Assembly (NCBI RefSeq): GCF_004379255.2
Contig: NC_056049.1
Span: 5,208,001-5,272,000 of the forward strand
Length of the DNA stretch: 64,000 bases
Reading direction: 5' to 3'
From: Salvia splendens
Lineage: Eukaryota; Streptophyta; Magnoliopsida; Lamiales; Lamiaceae
The position numbers and the translations under genes are program-made. Below the pieces are notes generated by a model, which saw nothing but the letters and a program-made list of their open reading frames with translations, did no database searches and had not been told where the DNA came from. Every line of letters begins with the position of its first letter. Position 1 is the first letter of the stretch. Positions 46,697 through 58,100 of this stretch are shown one piece after another.

Positions 46697-46837
46697 AAGG
46701 TAAGAGAACTACGTGGGCTTTGATTCCTCAATAAAATTGTGGATACGTAGGCACCTCAACTTAAATTTGAAAAGTTTAACTTCGAAAGTTTAAGTTGAGC
46801 TCAAGCCCTTTTCAATTTTTTTTCCCCCCTATTTCAT
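46697..46837 (+). repeat. Direct repeat flanking the hAT palindromes, copy 1
   Basis: About 141 bp, from AAGGTAAGAGAACTACGTGG to CCCTATTTCAT, nearly identical to 47356-47500. The two copies bracket the palindromes. Confidence 0.9.
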
Positions 46838-46972
46838 AGATCATTCAGGATGCGGCTATGTTGTACTTGAAGATCATTAAAATATATTCCCCATTTGATA
46901 AATATCAAATGCGGAATATATTTTAATGATCTTCAAGTACAACTTAGCCGCATCCTGAATGATCTATGAAAT
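46831..46972. repeat. Palindrome 1 (arms about 69 bp)
   Basis: ATTTCATAGATCATTCAGGA... on the left is mirrored by ...TCCTGAATGATCTATGAAAT on the right, around an AT-rich centre near 46900-46903. Only a few mismatches are seen. Confidence 0.9.
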
Positions 46973-46976
46973 CTTA

Positions 46977-47359
46977 CCTTGGAATCAACCTTTTTTTCTT
47001 GCAAAATGTTGCCCATTTTCTAAGCAAACACATATCAGCACGCTATATACACATTGCTGCATTTCTAATAGGGGCAATTTGATCTTCCAAAGCAATCAAT
47101 GCATCTCGAACACACATAGTCAGAACATTATTCAAGCATCTAGCATGGAAAAAATCAGAACAAACTATCTATTAGTACTAATTTTTTCAATGCTAGATGC
47201 TTGAATAATATTCTGACTATGTGTGTTCGAGATGCATTGATTGCTTTGGAAGATCAAATTGCCCCTATTAGAAATGCAGCAATGTGTATATAGCGTGTTG
47301 ATATGTGTTTGCTTAGAAAATGGGCAACATTTTGCAAGAAAAAAGGGTTGATCCCAAGG
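46977..47359. repeat. Palindrome 2 (arms about 178 bp) of hAT transposase sequence
   Basis: The left arm 46977-47154 is the near-perfect inverse of 47181-47359, with a loop of about 26 bp. In the plus direction the right arm reads LNNILTMCVRDALIALEDQIAP, then a stop and RKWATFCK. This fits the conserved hAT block in which CHxLN-x-CVRDGL precedes the IRxA and F/LCK motifs. So transposase sequence was duplicated head to head. Confidence 0.85.
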
Positions 47360-47500
47360 TAAGAGAACTACGTGGGCTTTGATTCCTCAATAAAATTGTG
47401 GATACGTAGGCAACTCAACTTAAATTTGAAAAGTTTAACTTTGAAAGTTTAAGTTGATCTCAAGCCCTTTTCAATTTTTCCTTTTTCCCCCCCATTTCAT
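47356..47500 (+). repeat. Direct repeat flanking the hAT palindromes, copy 2
   Basis: The second copy of the ~141-bp unit at 46697-46837, with a handful of substitutions (for example GGCAACTC against GGCACCTC). Confidence 0.9.
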
Positions 47501-47977
47501 TTTTTTTTAAATTTACCTTCCGAGTCCGACGAGGCGACGAGCCGACGCCCGACGACACTTGTAAATTATATTACATTGTTGTATGTTGTTGTATTGTATA
47601 CTTATGTATTGTAAATTGTAATGTATCGTTGTCCGTTACAACTCAAAATCAATAAAATTTATTTCATTTTCTCCTTATTCGTCTTATTTGTGCTTGAATT
47701 ATGCATTGTCTTGTTCCGATTTGTTGTATAAAGCCAAATTTCAAATTAAAAAAAAAAAAAAAAAATAATTGAACCGGCGAAACCGCCGGTTCAAAAACCG
47801 GAACCGCCAAAACCGCCGGAAAACCGGCGGTTCCGAACCGGAACCGGAACCGCCCGGTTTTCGAACCGGAACCGGAACCGTGAAATAGCCTCACGGTCCG
47901 GTTCCGGTTCCGCTTCCGCCAAAACCGGAACCGGCGGTTCCGAACCAGAACCGCCGGTTTTCGAACCGTGGTCATCT

Positions 47978-49010
47978 CTACTCATACTCATCATATTTTG
48001 GAGCTTCTTCCTCGTCCTCTCCTTCTTCTTCCACCACGCCATTGATTGTTATGACTCTCTTATTAGGACAATCGGCTTGGAGATGACCATATCCTTGGCA
48101 CTTGAAACATTTTCTCTTTATGTTAGGCAGCTCGACAGGTTGCTTTCCCTTCTCAACATTTTTATATGGACCATCTTTGTTAAAGGAGAAACCAGATGTA
48201 CTAGAATTACCTTTAAAAAAAATTGTCTTCTCAAAGGTATTTTTCATCGCCTCTCGTTGTTGTTGTTCCACATTAACAGCCAACTTCTACACATCATTAA
48301 AAACCCAATAAGGTTGGAGACGAACAACATCAGAAATATTTTTTCGAAGACCACCCAAATATCGAGCAATCGTCTGCTCCTCCAGCTCACGAACATCACA
48401 CTTCAATTTTAGAAACTCAAACTTCCTGGTGTACTCCTCCACCGACAACTCTCGTTGTCGGAAATTATGGAGTCGCGAGTAGTTTTCTTGCTTGTATGTA
48501 TCAGTTAAAAATTGCCCATTTAGCTCCCGCTTCATTTTTGCCCAATGAAGAATTTGGTTTCGACCTTCTCTCTCACGCTGTCGTTTTAGATTTTCCCACC
48601 AATAAGATGCATATCCTCGCAGCTTAATGGCCACCAACTTGACTTTCTTTTCCTTTAAATCAAAGATTCTTTCCACCTACATAAGCTATTCGACAAAATC
48701 ATCTCCCCGAGCTTTCCCATCAAACTCTGGAATGTCTACCTTCACATCATCCCTTCGATCTCTTACGAAACGCCTTCTCCTCGGAAGGTTACTGGAATCA
48801 TCACTGTCGTCCACTCCATTGCCAGCATGAAATGGGTTTTCTTCCATTTCACTATCATTTTAGAGTCACGAGGTGATTCAACATTCCCCCTTGTTTCGGC
48901 ATGTCGTTGTTGGAGTTGTTGCACTTGTCTTCTTAATTCCTCCAATTCGATATCGCGAAGATCGCGTTCACGCCTTGGTACTTCTCCTGGAATGACCTTT
49001 CGACGTGGCG
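47978..49010 (-). pseudogene. Gag region of the older gypsy element, broken
   Basis: On the minus strand from MPPRRKVIPGE (ATG near 49012) comes a Leu/Gln-rich coiled coil (LEELRRQVQQLQQRH). After a frame break comes the gag domain (LVAIKLRGYASYWWENLKRQ, WAKMKRELNGQF, YSRLHNFRQRELSVEEYTRKFEFLKL). After another break comes a CCHC zinc knuckle (CFKCQGYGHLQADC). At least two frame breaks separate the parts, near 48763-48676 and near 48285. The 3' end is cut by the hAT insertion at 47988. Confidence 0.8.
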
Positions 49011-49025
49011 GCATCACGACTCTCG

Positions 49026-49037
49026 TCTCTGATACCA
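49026..49037 (-). promoter_or_regulatory. Primer-binding site of the older gypsy element
   Basis: On the minus strand TGGTATCAGAGA, matching the initiator-Met tRNA 3' end used by many plant retrotransposons, three bases inside the LTR. Confidence 0.85.
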
Positions 49038-49040
49038 CAA

Positions 49041-49657
49041 TGATGCACAATCTATAGATGGAATTGAGGGAATAGGATAAAGTATGATCCTTTTGGGAAA
49101 TAAAAAGATAATAACCACTACCCATTACACCAAACCAAGCTAAAGACGACACCACTCGGAAGAATGTAAAAGAGATAAAGGTTAAGAACTCACCACTTTT
49201 GGAGAAAACCAAAAGTTATAGAATTCAAGAGATTACGAAATTGGAAGCCAATATGATACTCCCTCCGTCCCGCACTACTCGCACATTTCCTTTTGGGCAT
49301 GGAGATTAAGGAATGAGTGATAGACAAAGTCAACAATTACGGCTGTAGGTATAAATTGTAGCTAAAAATGGAAAGAGTGCAAATAACTTGGGACGCCCAG
49401 AAAGGAAATAAGTGCAAGTAGTGCGGGACGGAGGGAGTATTATTCATCAAACGTAGTCTCCCTCTTTCTCCGTGCCTTCTACAATATATAGTCATGAATT
49501 ATAAATCATGACTCTTCACCTTTCATTTTCCATCATGTCTCTTTACATTCATTATGTTTCATTTTCTATTGTTTATTAACTCAATTAAATAGACTTTGAT
49601 AAATACTACTAATTAGGACTCCTCATTTCCCTTATTCTCTTCATCTTCTTGTGCATT
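49041..49657 (-). repeat. 5' LTR (right) of the older gypsy element
   Basis: Counterpart of 44479-44910, enlarged by a MITE at 49259-49437. Several substitutions separate the two LTRs. Confidence 0.85.
49259..49437. mobile_element. Stowaway-like MITE inside an LTR
   Basis: The ends are CTCCCTCCGTCCCGCACTAC and GTAGTGCGGGACGGAGGGAG, perfect inverses, flanked by TA. The left LTR has the empty site (GATATTATTC), so the insertion followed that of the retrotransposon. Confidence 0.93.
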
Positions 49658-49663
49658 ACTTTA

Positions 49664-51227
49664 TATACTATATAAGATTTTTAAAGGTGAATATTCAAGA
49701 TCTTTACAAACTATTTGTGTAAAAAACTTTGGGTGAATAAGTACAATAGATTAAGAAATAAAGACATATGCTCCTCAAAATCGTTAACGTTAGTTTGTAT
49801 AGAGACGAGTATGATGCAAAGGACATAATACTATTATTTTAAATAAAAATTAAACGATGAAGCTATGTTTTTTTGGAAAATAATTCCCACATTCAAATAT
49901 AGATTTTTTTGTTGAATTTGTGTCTATTGTTTTAATTGTGTTGAATCACTTCTGAAATGATTGAGACTGATACACAAAGCGGCCAAATCTCAACAGAGAA
50001 TTAAAAAAATGGACTCGCACAACAGCTATATATATCAATATAGAATCAACAAAAATGTCAATCGAATTGCAACGTAGAATCAACCGTAGCTTATAAAATG
50101 TCAACATAGGATATGCCATGTGATACGACATATCAACAAAAATTCCAATAATTTCAACACAGGTTCAACGGAAAAACAAACACAATCTGAATAACAAATT
50201 GTATTCGTAATCGACTCAACATACGAACATCTACATCCTAAGAATCTGAAAATCACAAATCTGGAAATGAAAAATCTTTAAAATATGGAAATCACGAATC
50301 ACAAATGTGTCAATCTTCAACGTATGAAAATTATGAATCACGAATGTGTCAATCTTCGACATATAGAAAACACGAATCTGAAAATGAAAAATAAAAAATC
50401 TTCTGCGGCATTAAGATTAACCTATAATTCTCATTACCATGAAATTACCTTTATCAGCGTTAGAACCCTCCATATAATAAAAAACCTTTATGACACAGAA
50501 TACACCGGAATTGATTTTATGAAATATGAGATTCGGCCGGATAATATTACGCCGGTGACGGTACAACCATAAAATAAATTCTTGAATACACTGGCAAAGA
50601 AATCAATTTAAGTATTCAGAATAAAGCTTTAACGTCAATTACAGTGGTGTTAAGATCCTTTCAAAGATGTGAATATTTTCAGTTTTGGAAGGTGGGAGAG
50701 AAATTAGGAACGCAAGAACCGTTCAAAAACTTAACTTACAAAAATACTCTCTGTTGACAAAATACATGCTCTTGTTGAGATGAAAATTCTACGCAATATT
50801 AACTACATATCTGTTATAATTAATGGCTAGGATTAAAGTTTTGAGTTTGTATTAGATATATGGTTTGCATTTGATCACACCCTTTCAAATATATTTGTAA
50901 AAAAGATAGAACCTAAAGATAAATTCCTCTATACTGTTACTGAAAATTTCCAAGACCGGCTAATGCCTTCATTAAGTTAAGGTCTCTAACACTGGAAGAT
51001 AGGTTACAATATTAAACTTTAAATATTACATTCATATTTAGAAAATACCAATGAATTTAGGTTAATTATTCCCTTAAGTGATTAATGAACATAAATGAGA
51101 AGAAAAAATTGAGAAAGAGTTGAAATATGATTAATGATTTTCTAATAATATAAAATGATATTTTCAAGTTAAGAAACTTAAATAATGCAAAACCATTTTC
51201 CAATTACCTAATTTGATGTTTAATAGT
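49664..51227. other. Intergenic, no gene seen
   Basis: AT-rich. A short imperfect tandem repeat near 50285-50390 (AAATCACGAATCACAAATGTGTCAATCTTC variants) makes a chance 95-codon frame. Nothing else is supported. Confidence 0.5.
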
Positions 51228-52178
51228 ACTACTGTCTTATCCATCCACGATTACAATCCACGTTTAACATAACACAAGTTTTAAGAAAGATGGAACATCT
51301 TTTTTGGTCCACGAACTTTACCAAAATATCATTTTAGGTCCGTAAACTTTAAAAATATCATTCAAGGTTCACCAACTATGAGTTAATATCATTTAAAGTA
51401 CTTTTTACTATTTTCAAGTTTTTTTGACGAAAATACCCTCAATATCTTAAAGGGTGTATATTTTTAATTAATTTATCATATACTCATATTTTTTTATAAA
51501 TATCTTTACAATTTATTTTTGATAAATTTTCTAAATATAATTTGACCTTCAATATTATCATTTAATTTTATGACATGCAAGAAAAGATCTTTATTCAATT
51601 TTTTATTATTAAATAAAAGTTCTTTATTCAATTTTAAAAAAAATTAATATAAAAAATTGAAGAAGCAATTTTACTTGCATGTCACAAAATTAAGTGATAA
51701 TATTTAAGGTCAAATTATATTTAGAAAATTTATCAAAAATATATTGTAAAGATATTTATAAAAAAATATGAGTACATGATAAATTTATTAAAAATATATA
51801 CACTTTAAGGTATTGAAGGTATTTTCGTCCAAAAAAACTTGAAAATAGTAAAAAGTACTTCAAATGATATTAATCTATAGTTGGTGGACCTCAAATGATA
51901 TTTTCAAAGTTCACGGACCTAAAATGCTACTTTGGCAAAGTTTGTGGACTAAAAAAAATGTTCCCTCTTTAAAAAATATAGTAAAAAGTTAGTAGAAAAA
52001 GGATAATGGAAGGTGAGTCATTCTTTTGTTCATATTAATTTCATAATAAAATGTGAGTGAGATAAAGTTAGTAGAATGTGGAATATATTACCAAAGTAGT
52101 AAAACAACAAATGTGATATTTATTAATGGACAGACGAAAATAACAAAATGAGACGTTTATTGATTGACAGAGGGAGTA
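51228..52178. mobile_element. Old Stowaway-like MITE split by a fold-back element
   Basis: The right part ends GACAGAGGGAGTA and contains the usual MITE interior (AAGTTAGTAGAATGTGG). The left part starts near TACTACTGTC and reaches CACAAGTTTTAAGAAA, also typical MITE sequence. The two parts join when 51289-51967 is removed. The left terminus is diverged. Confidence 0.6.
51289..51967. mobile_element. Fold-back MULE-type element, 679 bp
   Basis: Two arms of about 300 bp, inverse to each other, begin GATGGAACATCTTTTTTGGT and (inverted) GAGGGAACATTTTTTTTAGT, then GTCCACGAACTTTACCA-type sequence. The flanks TTTAAGAAA and TTTAAAAAA are a 9-bp duplication with one mismatch, the size made by Mutator-like transposases. 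No coding sequence. The whole element can fold into one hairpin. Confidence 0.8.
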
Positions 52179-53020
52179 CGAAATATTTAATCCTAAGAGT
52201 ACTTCAATAAAAGTAACAGTTAGAAAGATCTTAATTGAATTAATATTTATAATATAAGTAAAGGGAAAATTGTTATTTAATTCACAATTTTTGGGTTCTC
52301 TGATTTTATAACTTGTAAAATTCGCTTATTAAATCATAACTTTTGCACAATTTTCAAATTTCCAATATAATTAAAATTTTGATGAAATTTGTTATTTAGA
52401 TTATTTTTGGTTAACTTCTTAATAAATTTAGCATTACTCTATATCTATAATGTGATGGTTGATTTTAGATAAATGTAATTGGTGAAGATATAATAAAGAA
52501 AAATACCAAATTCACAATAAATTTATCAAAATTTTAATTGCATGGGATAATTGAGAAATGTACAAAAGTTATAATTTAATTAGCTAGTTTGATAAGTTAT
52601 GAAATTTATGAGAAGTGAACCAAAAATTATGATTTAATTTAGAATTTTCATATATAAGTATGTTGTATCACGGTTCCAAACTCCTAATCGTAATTGTATG
52701 AATCTGTATAATCACGGTATCTCTTTCTAAAACACTTAGCATAATTTTCAAATAAATAATAATTTAATAGCATGAATCACATAATTTATTGATAAAAAAC
52801 AAATATATGTGGGTCAATCTAGAATAACACTTAAAACAAAGCACCAAACTGCAAAGACTTCCCGCACACCCTTATACAAGAGCAGCTTAAATCTCTAATT
52901 TCTTGAAAATATGGGACCTCAATTGAATTTAACCATTTTTCCTAATCCAATCCTGTTTGTAAACTAAAACCCCAATTTCAGCTTTTGATTCATCTCTCCT
53001 CAATCTTGTTACAGAGAGGA
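52179..53020. other. Intergenic / upstream of the CCCH-RRM gene
   Basis: Strongly AT-rich. It should contain the promoter of the downstream gene. No ORF or element end is clear. Confidence 0.45.
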
Positions 53021-53234
53021 AACTGGGAAAATATTATACACCCGACAGACCACAGCTCCGCACAGCGCACATCTGGTGTTTGATAAAAGGAGACAGAAAT
53101 TCGGAGGATCATTTTTGGGGAAGCTTCAATTGAATCGCAAACCGATGGAATTATATGCATAGGCAATGCGAATTTACGAATTGCAGGAACAAGGGATTAA
53201 AACCCTAGGAGAAGGCAAATCCCATTTTTCCAGG

Positions 53235-55033
53235 TTAGTTTCAGCTGCCCGTGTCATTCGTTTTTTCAGTTTTCATATTAGGTTTCGTGTTTGAGCTATA
53301 GGTTTCTTGTATGAGTTCTGCACATGCCACGAATTATAGCATTTTAATCGCGTCGATGGTTTGCGGTTAATTTTTGATGGAGTTGTTCCTGGGTTGTTCC
53401 TTTTGTTCTGATTCTGTGCTAGAAGTGATTATGGTACGTAGCGCCTGAAAATGTGGAATATTACAGTATTAGCCTTCAGTTTGAATACTTTTCTTCGTTC
53501 TGGGCCACCAGTGAATTCGAATTTAGGACTTGAATTGAAAAACTTGTTCGATGTGGTTGTTAGTTTTTTGAATCTTAATGTCTCTTCAATTTTATGTGAT
53601 TATCTATTACTAGCGTAGACATGATACAAATCGGCGTTCCCACAAAATATTAGCTTGTGCTAGTTCACACGGTTATATTTTGAATTCCCAACTCTCGCCC
53701 TGTAACACAAATGTCAAGATTTTAGGGAGTCTATGTCGAAAGCATTAAGCTTGGAGTTGAACATTTTCAAAAGCCTAGAACGAATTTTAGTTTGTTTCTG
53801 AGTGATGTGTATCACAGGTCAGCTTGTAGTTAGCTAATAAGACAATGACTTAAATGTGTGTGATATGATGAAGATGTCGAGATTCTGAAATAATTTGGTC
53901 ACCCTCGTATTGACTGCCCAGATTAAAAAACAATTATTTTAAAGCTGTTTCCAACTTCCAGTGACACGTGTTAGTATCTACACCAAACCCCTTGCCTCTA
54001 CTGTGCTACAGCCTACACACGGTCATTTAGTGTCTTATTGATGTCTATCCTAGTTCAGAAACTAAATGAGTGCCCAAACTTGCAGATATTCTGCATCAAA
54101 TCTAAAACTTACTTTAGTGTTTTTGGCTTAGATTTAAATGAGTTATGTCACCTTTTGAAGTTATCATCTAAAAGATTATTATTGTAGTAATAGCTGATGA
54201 CCTCTAACTTCTCCACATTAGTACAGATATCCCCATTATAATAAGCAGGTTTGTCTGTTTTTTCTAAGATTTATAGAAGTCATCACCAGCCTATAGTTGT
54301 CTGTTTCTCCTGAAAGTAGTTAGTAAGGGACCATATTGTCATGGTAAGCTAATAGGTTGCTTTTTAGATTTTTTTATGCATCAAAGATTTGCAGGGATAA
54401 TCATGATACCGAAAATCATAATTTACTGTTATTAGAGTGATGCCGGACCAGAATGATGGAATGAAGGTACTTCAAGAAGTGCATCAATTTCGATTACTAT
54501 CTAATTTAGAAAGAGATTGAAATTCAAGGCATAGAAAAGGAATTATGTGCATACATGACTATGTAGACACTAGACTGTCTTTATTGCATCTTGATTTAAG
54601 CATATAACTTGAATCTTTAAAGTTCTTTCTTTTGTGCCATGTTCGAAATGCTTTGAGAAATCAGAAAGGGGTCAGGTCAATGAAACCTATTTCATTTTTT
54701 CATTGTTGGTTCCTTCAATCTTTACTGACTAGTGCTCAAAAGCTTTAGCTTATTTTTGTGTGCGCGGTTGAAATGTCAATAATATATGTGTGCATGACTG
54801 CACATCCATAGGCGTTTGACATTTAGAGCTCTCTGGTTCATTAACTTTCATCTGCCTGATATGATAGATTACTGGATTATGGCAATATGAACCATTCATA
54901 CCATGAACTGAATTTCTGACAAAATACTTTCAGACAGACTGATTTAGTTATTTTTGTTTATAATGGCCTTATGCTTTGTTATTTTGTGCCAGGTGCCTTG
55001 ACAATATTTTGTTTCTTTTGTTGGCTTTCCAGT
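53235..55033 (+). other. Probable 5'-UTR leader intron of the CCCH-RRM gene
   Basis: A donor-like CCAG|GTTAGT at about 53234 and an acceptor-like GGCTTTCCAG at 55033 bracket about 1.8 kb of T-rich, ORF-free sequence upstream of the ATG at 55152. A leader exon near 53000-53234 is inferred. The borders need transcript data. Confidence 0.45.
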
Positions 55034-55151
55034 CTTGGAGCCATTTGCAGACATATTTTGCCTATATATATCCTCTATTTTCTGAACATGCTGTAAGGAT
55101 TATTGGAGTAACACAAGAAACCTGATATATCTTGTTCATCACAAACATTAC

Positions 55152-58100
55152 ATGGAACTCAAGGTTTCTCCAGAAAAACCTGGGTTTTCATCTTCTGATG
55201 TGGCCAGTGATACCGAGGAGAAAGAAATCAGTGAAGGTGAAGATGACGACGATGATCGTAACCACAAGCATCGTAGGCAGGAGGCTCGTTCTCAATCTCA
55301 GGAAGGGGAATCTCTTGATAACCATTTGAAAAGACCATACAGAAAAAGAAACCGGCCTTTTGAAAATGGTTATTCTTACAGGGACCCACAATCAGGTGAA
55401 CCCTGGAGAAATTACAATATGGCTTCAGACAGGGACTTTCCTACTAGGTTTGACAAGAGACGTTTCAACCAGGGCTCATTTTCCAAAGCTCCTATGGATT
55501 TGAACCAAAGGATCAGAGGTAACCACAATCTACCAGGTGAAGTTGGCTTTGCCAGGGGTAGGGGGAGGGAACCTGTTCCTTGGGGCATCCATGATGCAAG
55601 GTTTGGATTGGTTGATGTTGCATCTCAAATAGTTCAACCTGGGCCTGTTCCTTCTGCTATGTTTGCTGGAAGGGGCTTGTCAAATGTTTCTAGTGCACAT
55701 GGTACATCTTGGAATGCATTTGGGCTGGTTCCCAGCTTACCTAATGGTGGACTTGACTCACTTCACCCCCTTGGTTTGCAAGGACCGCTAAGACCAGCAA
55801 TCATTCCACCAGCGAATGTTGGGCTTCCACGGCAACGGTGTAGAGACTTTGAGGAGCGTGGGTTTTGCTTAAGGGGAGACATGTGCCTGATGGAACATGG
55901 TGTTAATCGTATAGTTGTTGAAGATGTTCAGGTGTGCAAACTTTCGTAGTTATAAGTTCTCAAGCTATATTCATTAGGTCTTATGGAATTCTCTTGGTGG
56001 TTAGTGAGTGTCATTTGCAAAATTATATTGTATTGTAGGAAGAATACATTCTTATTCAGGTGTGGTAGAACATGTAATTTTCCTTGTGCTACATATTTCC
56101 AGCATGAACTGTATTTTTTTTTCTGTGAACATTTCTTTTAGCCACCAAGCTTGCAAAAATTAGATGTTGTGACTTGTGATTAAAAACCTGTGTTGTTGAT
56201 TGTATCTTTATTGTTGGTAGGATCTCAACATGAATACCCCCTGGTATAGAATTCCCAAGGAACTTTCAGTTGCACAGATTTGAGATGTCTTCATAGGTCA
56301 AGAGTAGTCTCAATATCATTTTGGGTTCATAGATATGATGTGTAGTCAGCTTTGCTGAGAAACTAGCAAGCCTCTTCTTTTTGGTTAACAAATGCTTTGT
56401 TACTTCTGTATTGCAATCAATTATGCATCAATATTAACTTCTCAATTCTCATGTATAAGTGTATGTGTATTTACTGTTGAGTGCCATGGGTTTATAATTA
56501 TATTGCCAGCAGTTTATTTACTTCTGTGCTTTGATGATTATTAGTCATCACATATAAGGCCTTGATTACTTACTTTTCATATTTTTCAGAGCCTTTCACA
56601 ATTCAATCTCCCGGTTTCACTTCCAGGCTCGCAACTTCTTGGAGCGTCTTCTGCACAAGGAGCTTTACCTGTTAACAACAAAGTTTTTCCTGCAAAAAGT
56701 AGCAAGCCTGGAATGAATGTAGATGGTTACGGCCTGAATGGTGGTGTTGTGGGGGGTTCCATGGCAGGGGCATCGACATCTGATGTGTATGATCCAGATC
56801 AACCTTTATGGGCAAATGAGACAACGGCAGCACTAATAGCACTTAATCAAGCAAATGTTGATGAAACTGAGTCGTTCATGGACATGGACCTTCCCAACCA
56901 GCATAATGTTGAATCAATTGAAGGTCTTAATGATGGTCGTCCACTCAGAAATGCCAATACTAGTGGATCCCAAAGTACATCTGTGTGGGGAAGAATAAGC
57001 AGTTCAAAACATGATTCAGAACAGGAAAACAAGACTGTGAAAACTCTGAACACGGATCGTTCAAATGTTCCCAATCAAGATAAATGGATGAATGTTAATG
57101 GAGATGGATCAATTGTTAAGGAGTCATTTGGAAAGAAACAAAGTGATTTTGTTCGCGACACTCGAACACCAGCTCAAAGGGGACTCCGTACTTTATTTGT
57201 CAATTACATTCCTCTAAAAGACAATAAGAAGGAAAATCTTCTCTCACATTTTCAGAAATTTGGTGAGGTTGTTGACATTTATATTCCCATGCAAACAGAA
57301 TGGGCTTTTGTTCAATTTTCTAAAAGGGAAGAAGCAGCGGAAGCACTAAAGGCACCCGATGCGGTAATGGGCAATCGGTTTATCAAGCTTTGGTGGGCAA
57401 ATCGAAATAATATTCCCGATGATGGAATAAGTGGCTATAATGCTGCGCCAATTACACCTCGTGGAACTTCACATCCTCCCGTTTCTAATCAATTTATTCT
57501 CGACAAAGGAAAAGAAAATCCTCATCCTGTAGTTGGAAAAGATAGCAACTCCCATGCTACTGTTGGTCAACAGCCGGTTTCTGACCATCCCAAGTCAGTG
57601 ATTACAAATGGTTCCAAAGCCCCTCCTTTACAGCAAAAGAAATTTGAGAGCTTGGAGATTTTGAAGGAAGAACTTCGTAAGAAACAGGAGTTGCTGGATC
57701 AAAAACGAAATGAGTTCAGGCGCCAGTTAGACAAACTCCAAAAACAAGTAATTCTTCATTTGAAATGTGGCTGTCAGAGCTGTTCCATTTAAGTGTTTAG
57801 CATGCCATCTCTCATTATCTTAAAAACCGTGATGTTTCATTAGCTGAACTTGACATATTTAAACTACCAGGCAGGTGTGTGGTTACCATGTTCTGTTCCT
57901 TTTTTTCGGGGGGGTGGTGGTGGTTAAGTTACCAAAATATTGTTTATTACAAAGGAGTCGAGGCTGTATAGAACTGACTGAACAATCTTCTTCTCCAGCC
58001 TCCAGTTTCTTTAGTTTAGTTGCTATATTTCTCCATTCTTGTGTTTCCTCTCCTCTCCTGGTTTTCTTTTATTATGGAATATGGAGTCACTGTTGTCAAG

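Larger units (their letters stand above)
45602..47980 (+). mobile_element. Non-autonomous hAT element with rearranged core
   Basis: A perfect 8-bp duplication CTCATACT flanks it (45594-45601 and 47981-47988). The ends are TAGACATGCCCACCGGTTC and, inverted, TAGAGATGACCACGGTTCG. Both subterminal regions are packed with CCGGTT/GGTTCC/CCGCCGG repeats (45615-46100 and 47770-47970), as in some plant hAT elements. The interior keeps a first exon and a palindromic core built partly from transposase sequence. It lies inside the gag-pol region of the older gypsy element. Confidence 0.92.
44479..49657 (-). mobile_element. Older minus-strand Ty3/gypsy element, RT region lost
   Basis: Direct LTRs lie at 44479-44910 and 49041-49657. 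They are clearly similar but diverged, and the right one is longer because of a MITE. A minus-strand primer-binding site TGGTATCAGAGA (initiator-Met type) lies just inside the right LTR. ACTTTA flanks both outer edges (44473-44478 and 49658-49663) as a candidate target duplication. On the minus strand come gag, zinc knuckle and protease, then the left LTR; RT, RNase H and integrase are missing. A hAT element splits it at 45602-47980. Confidence 0.85.
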
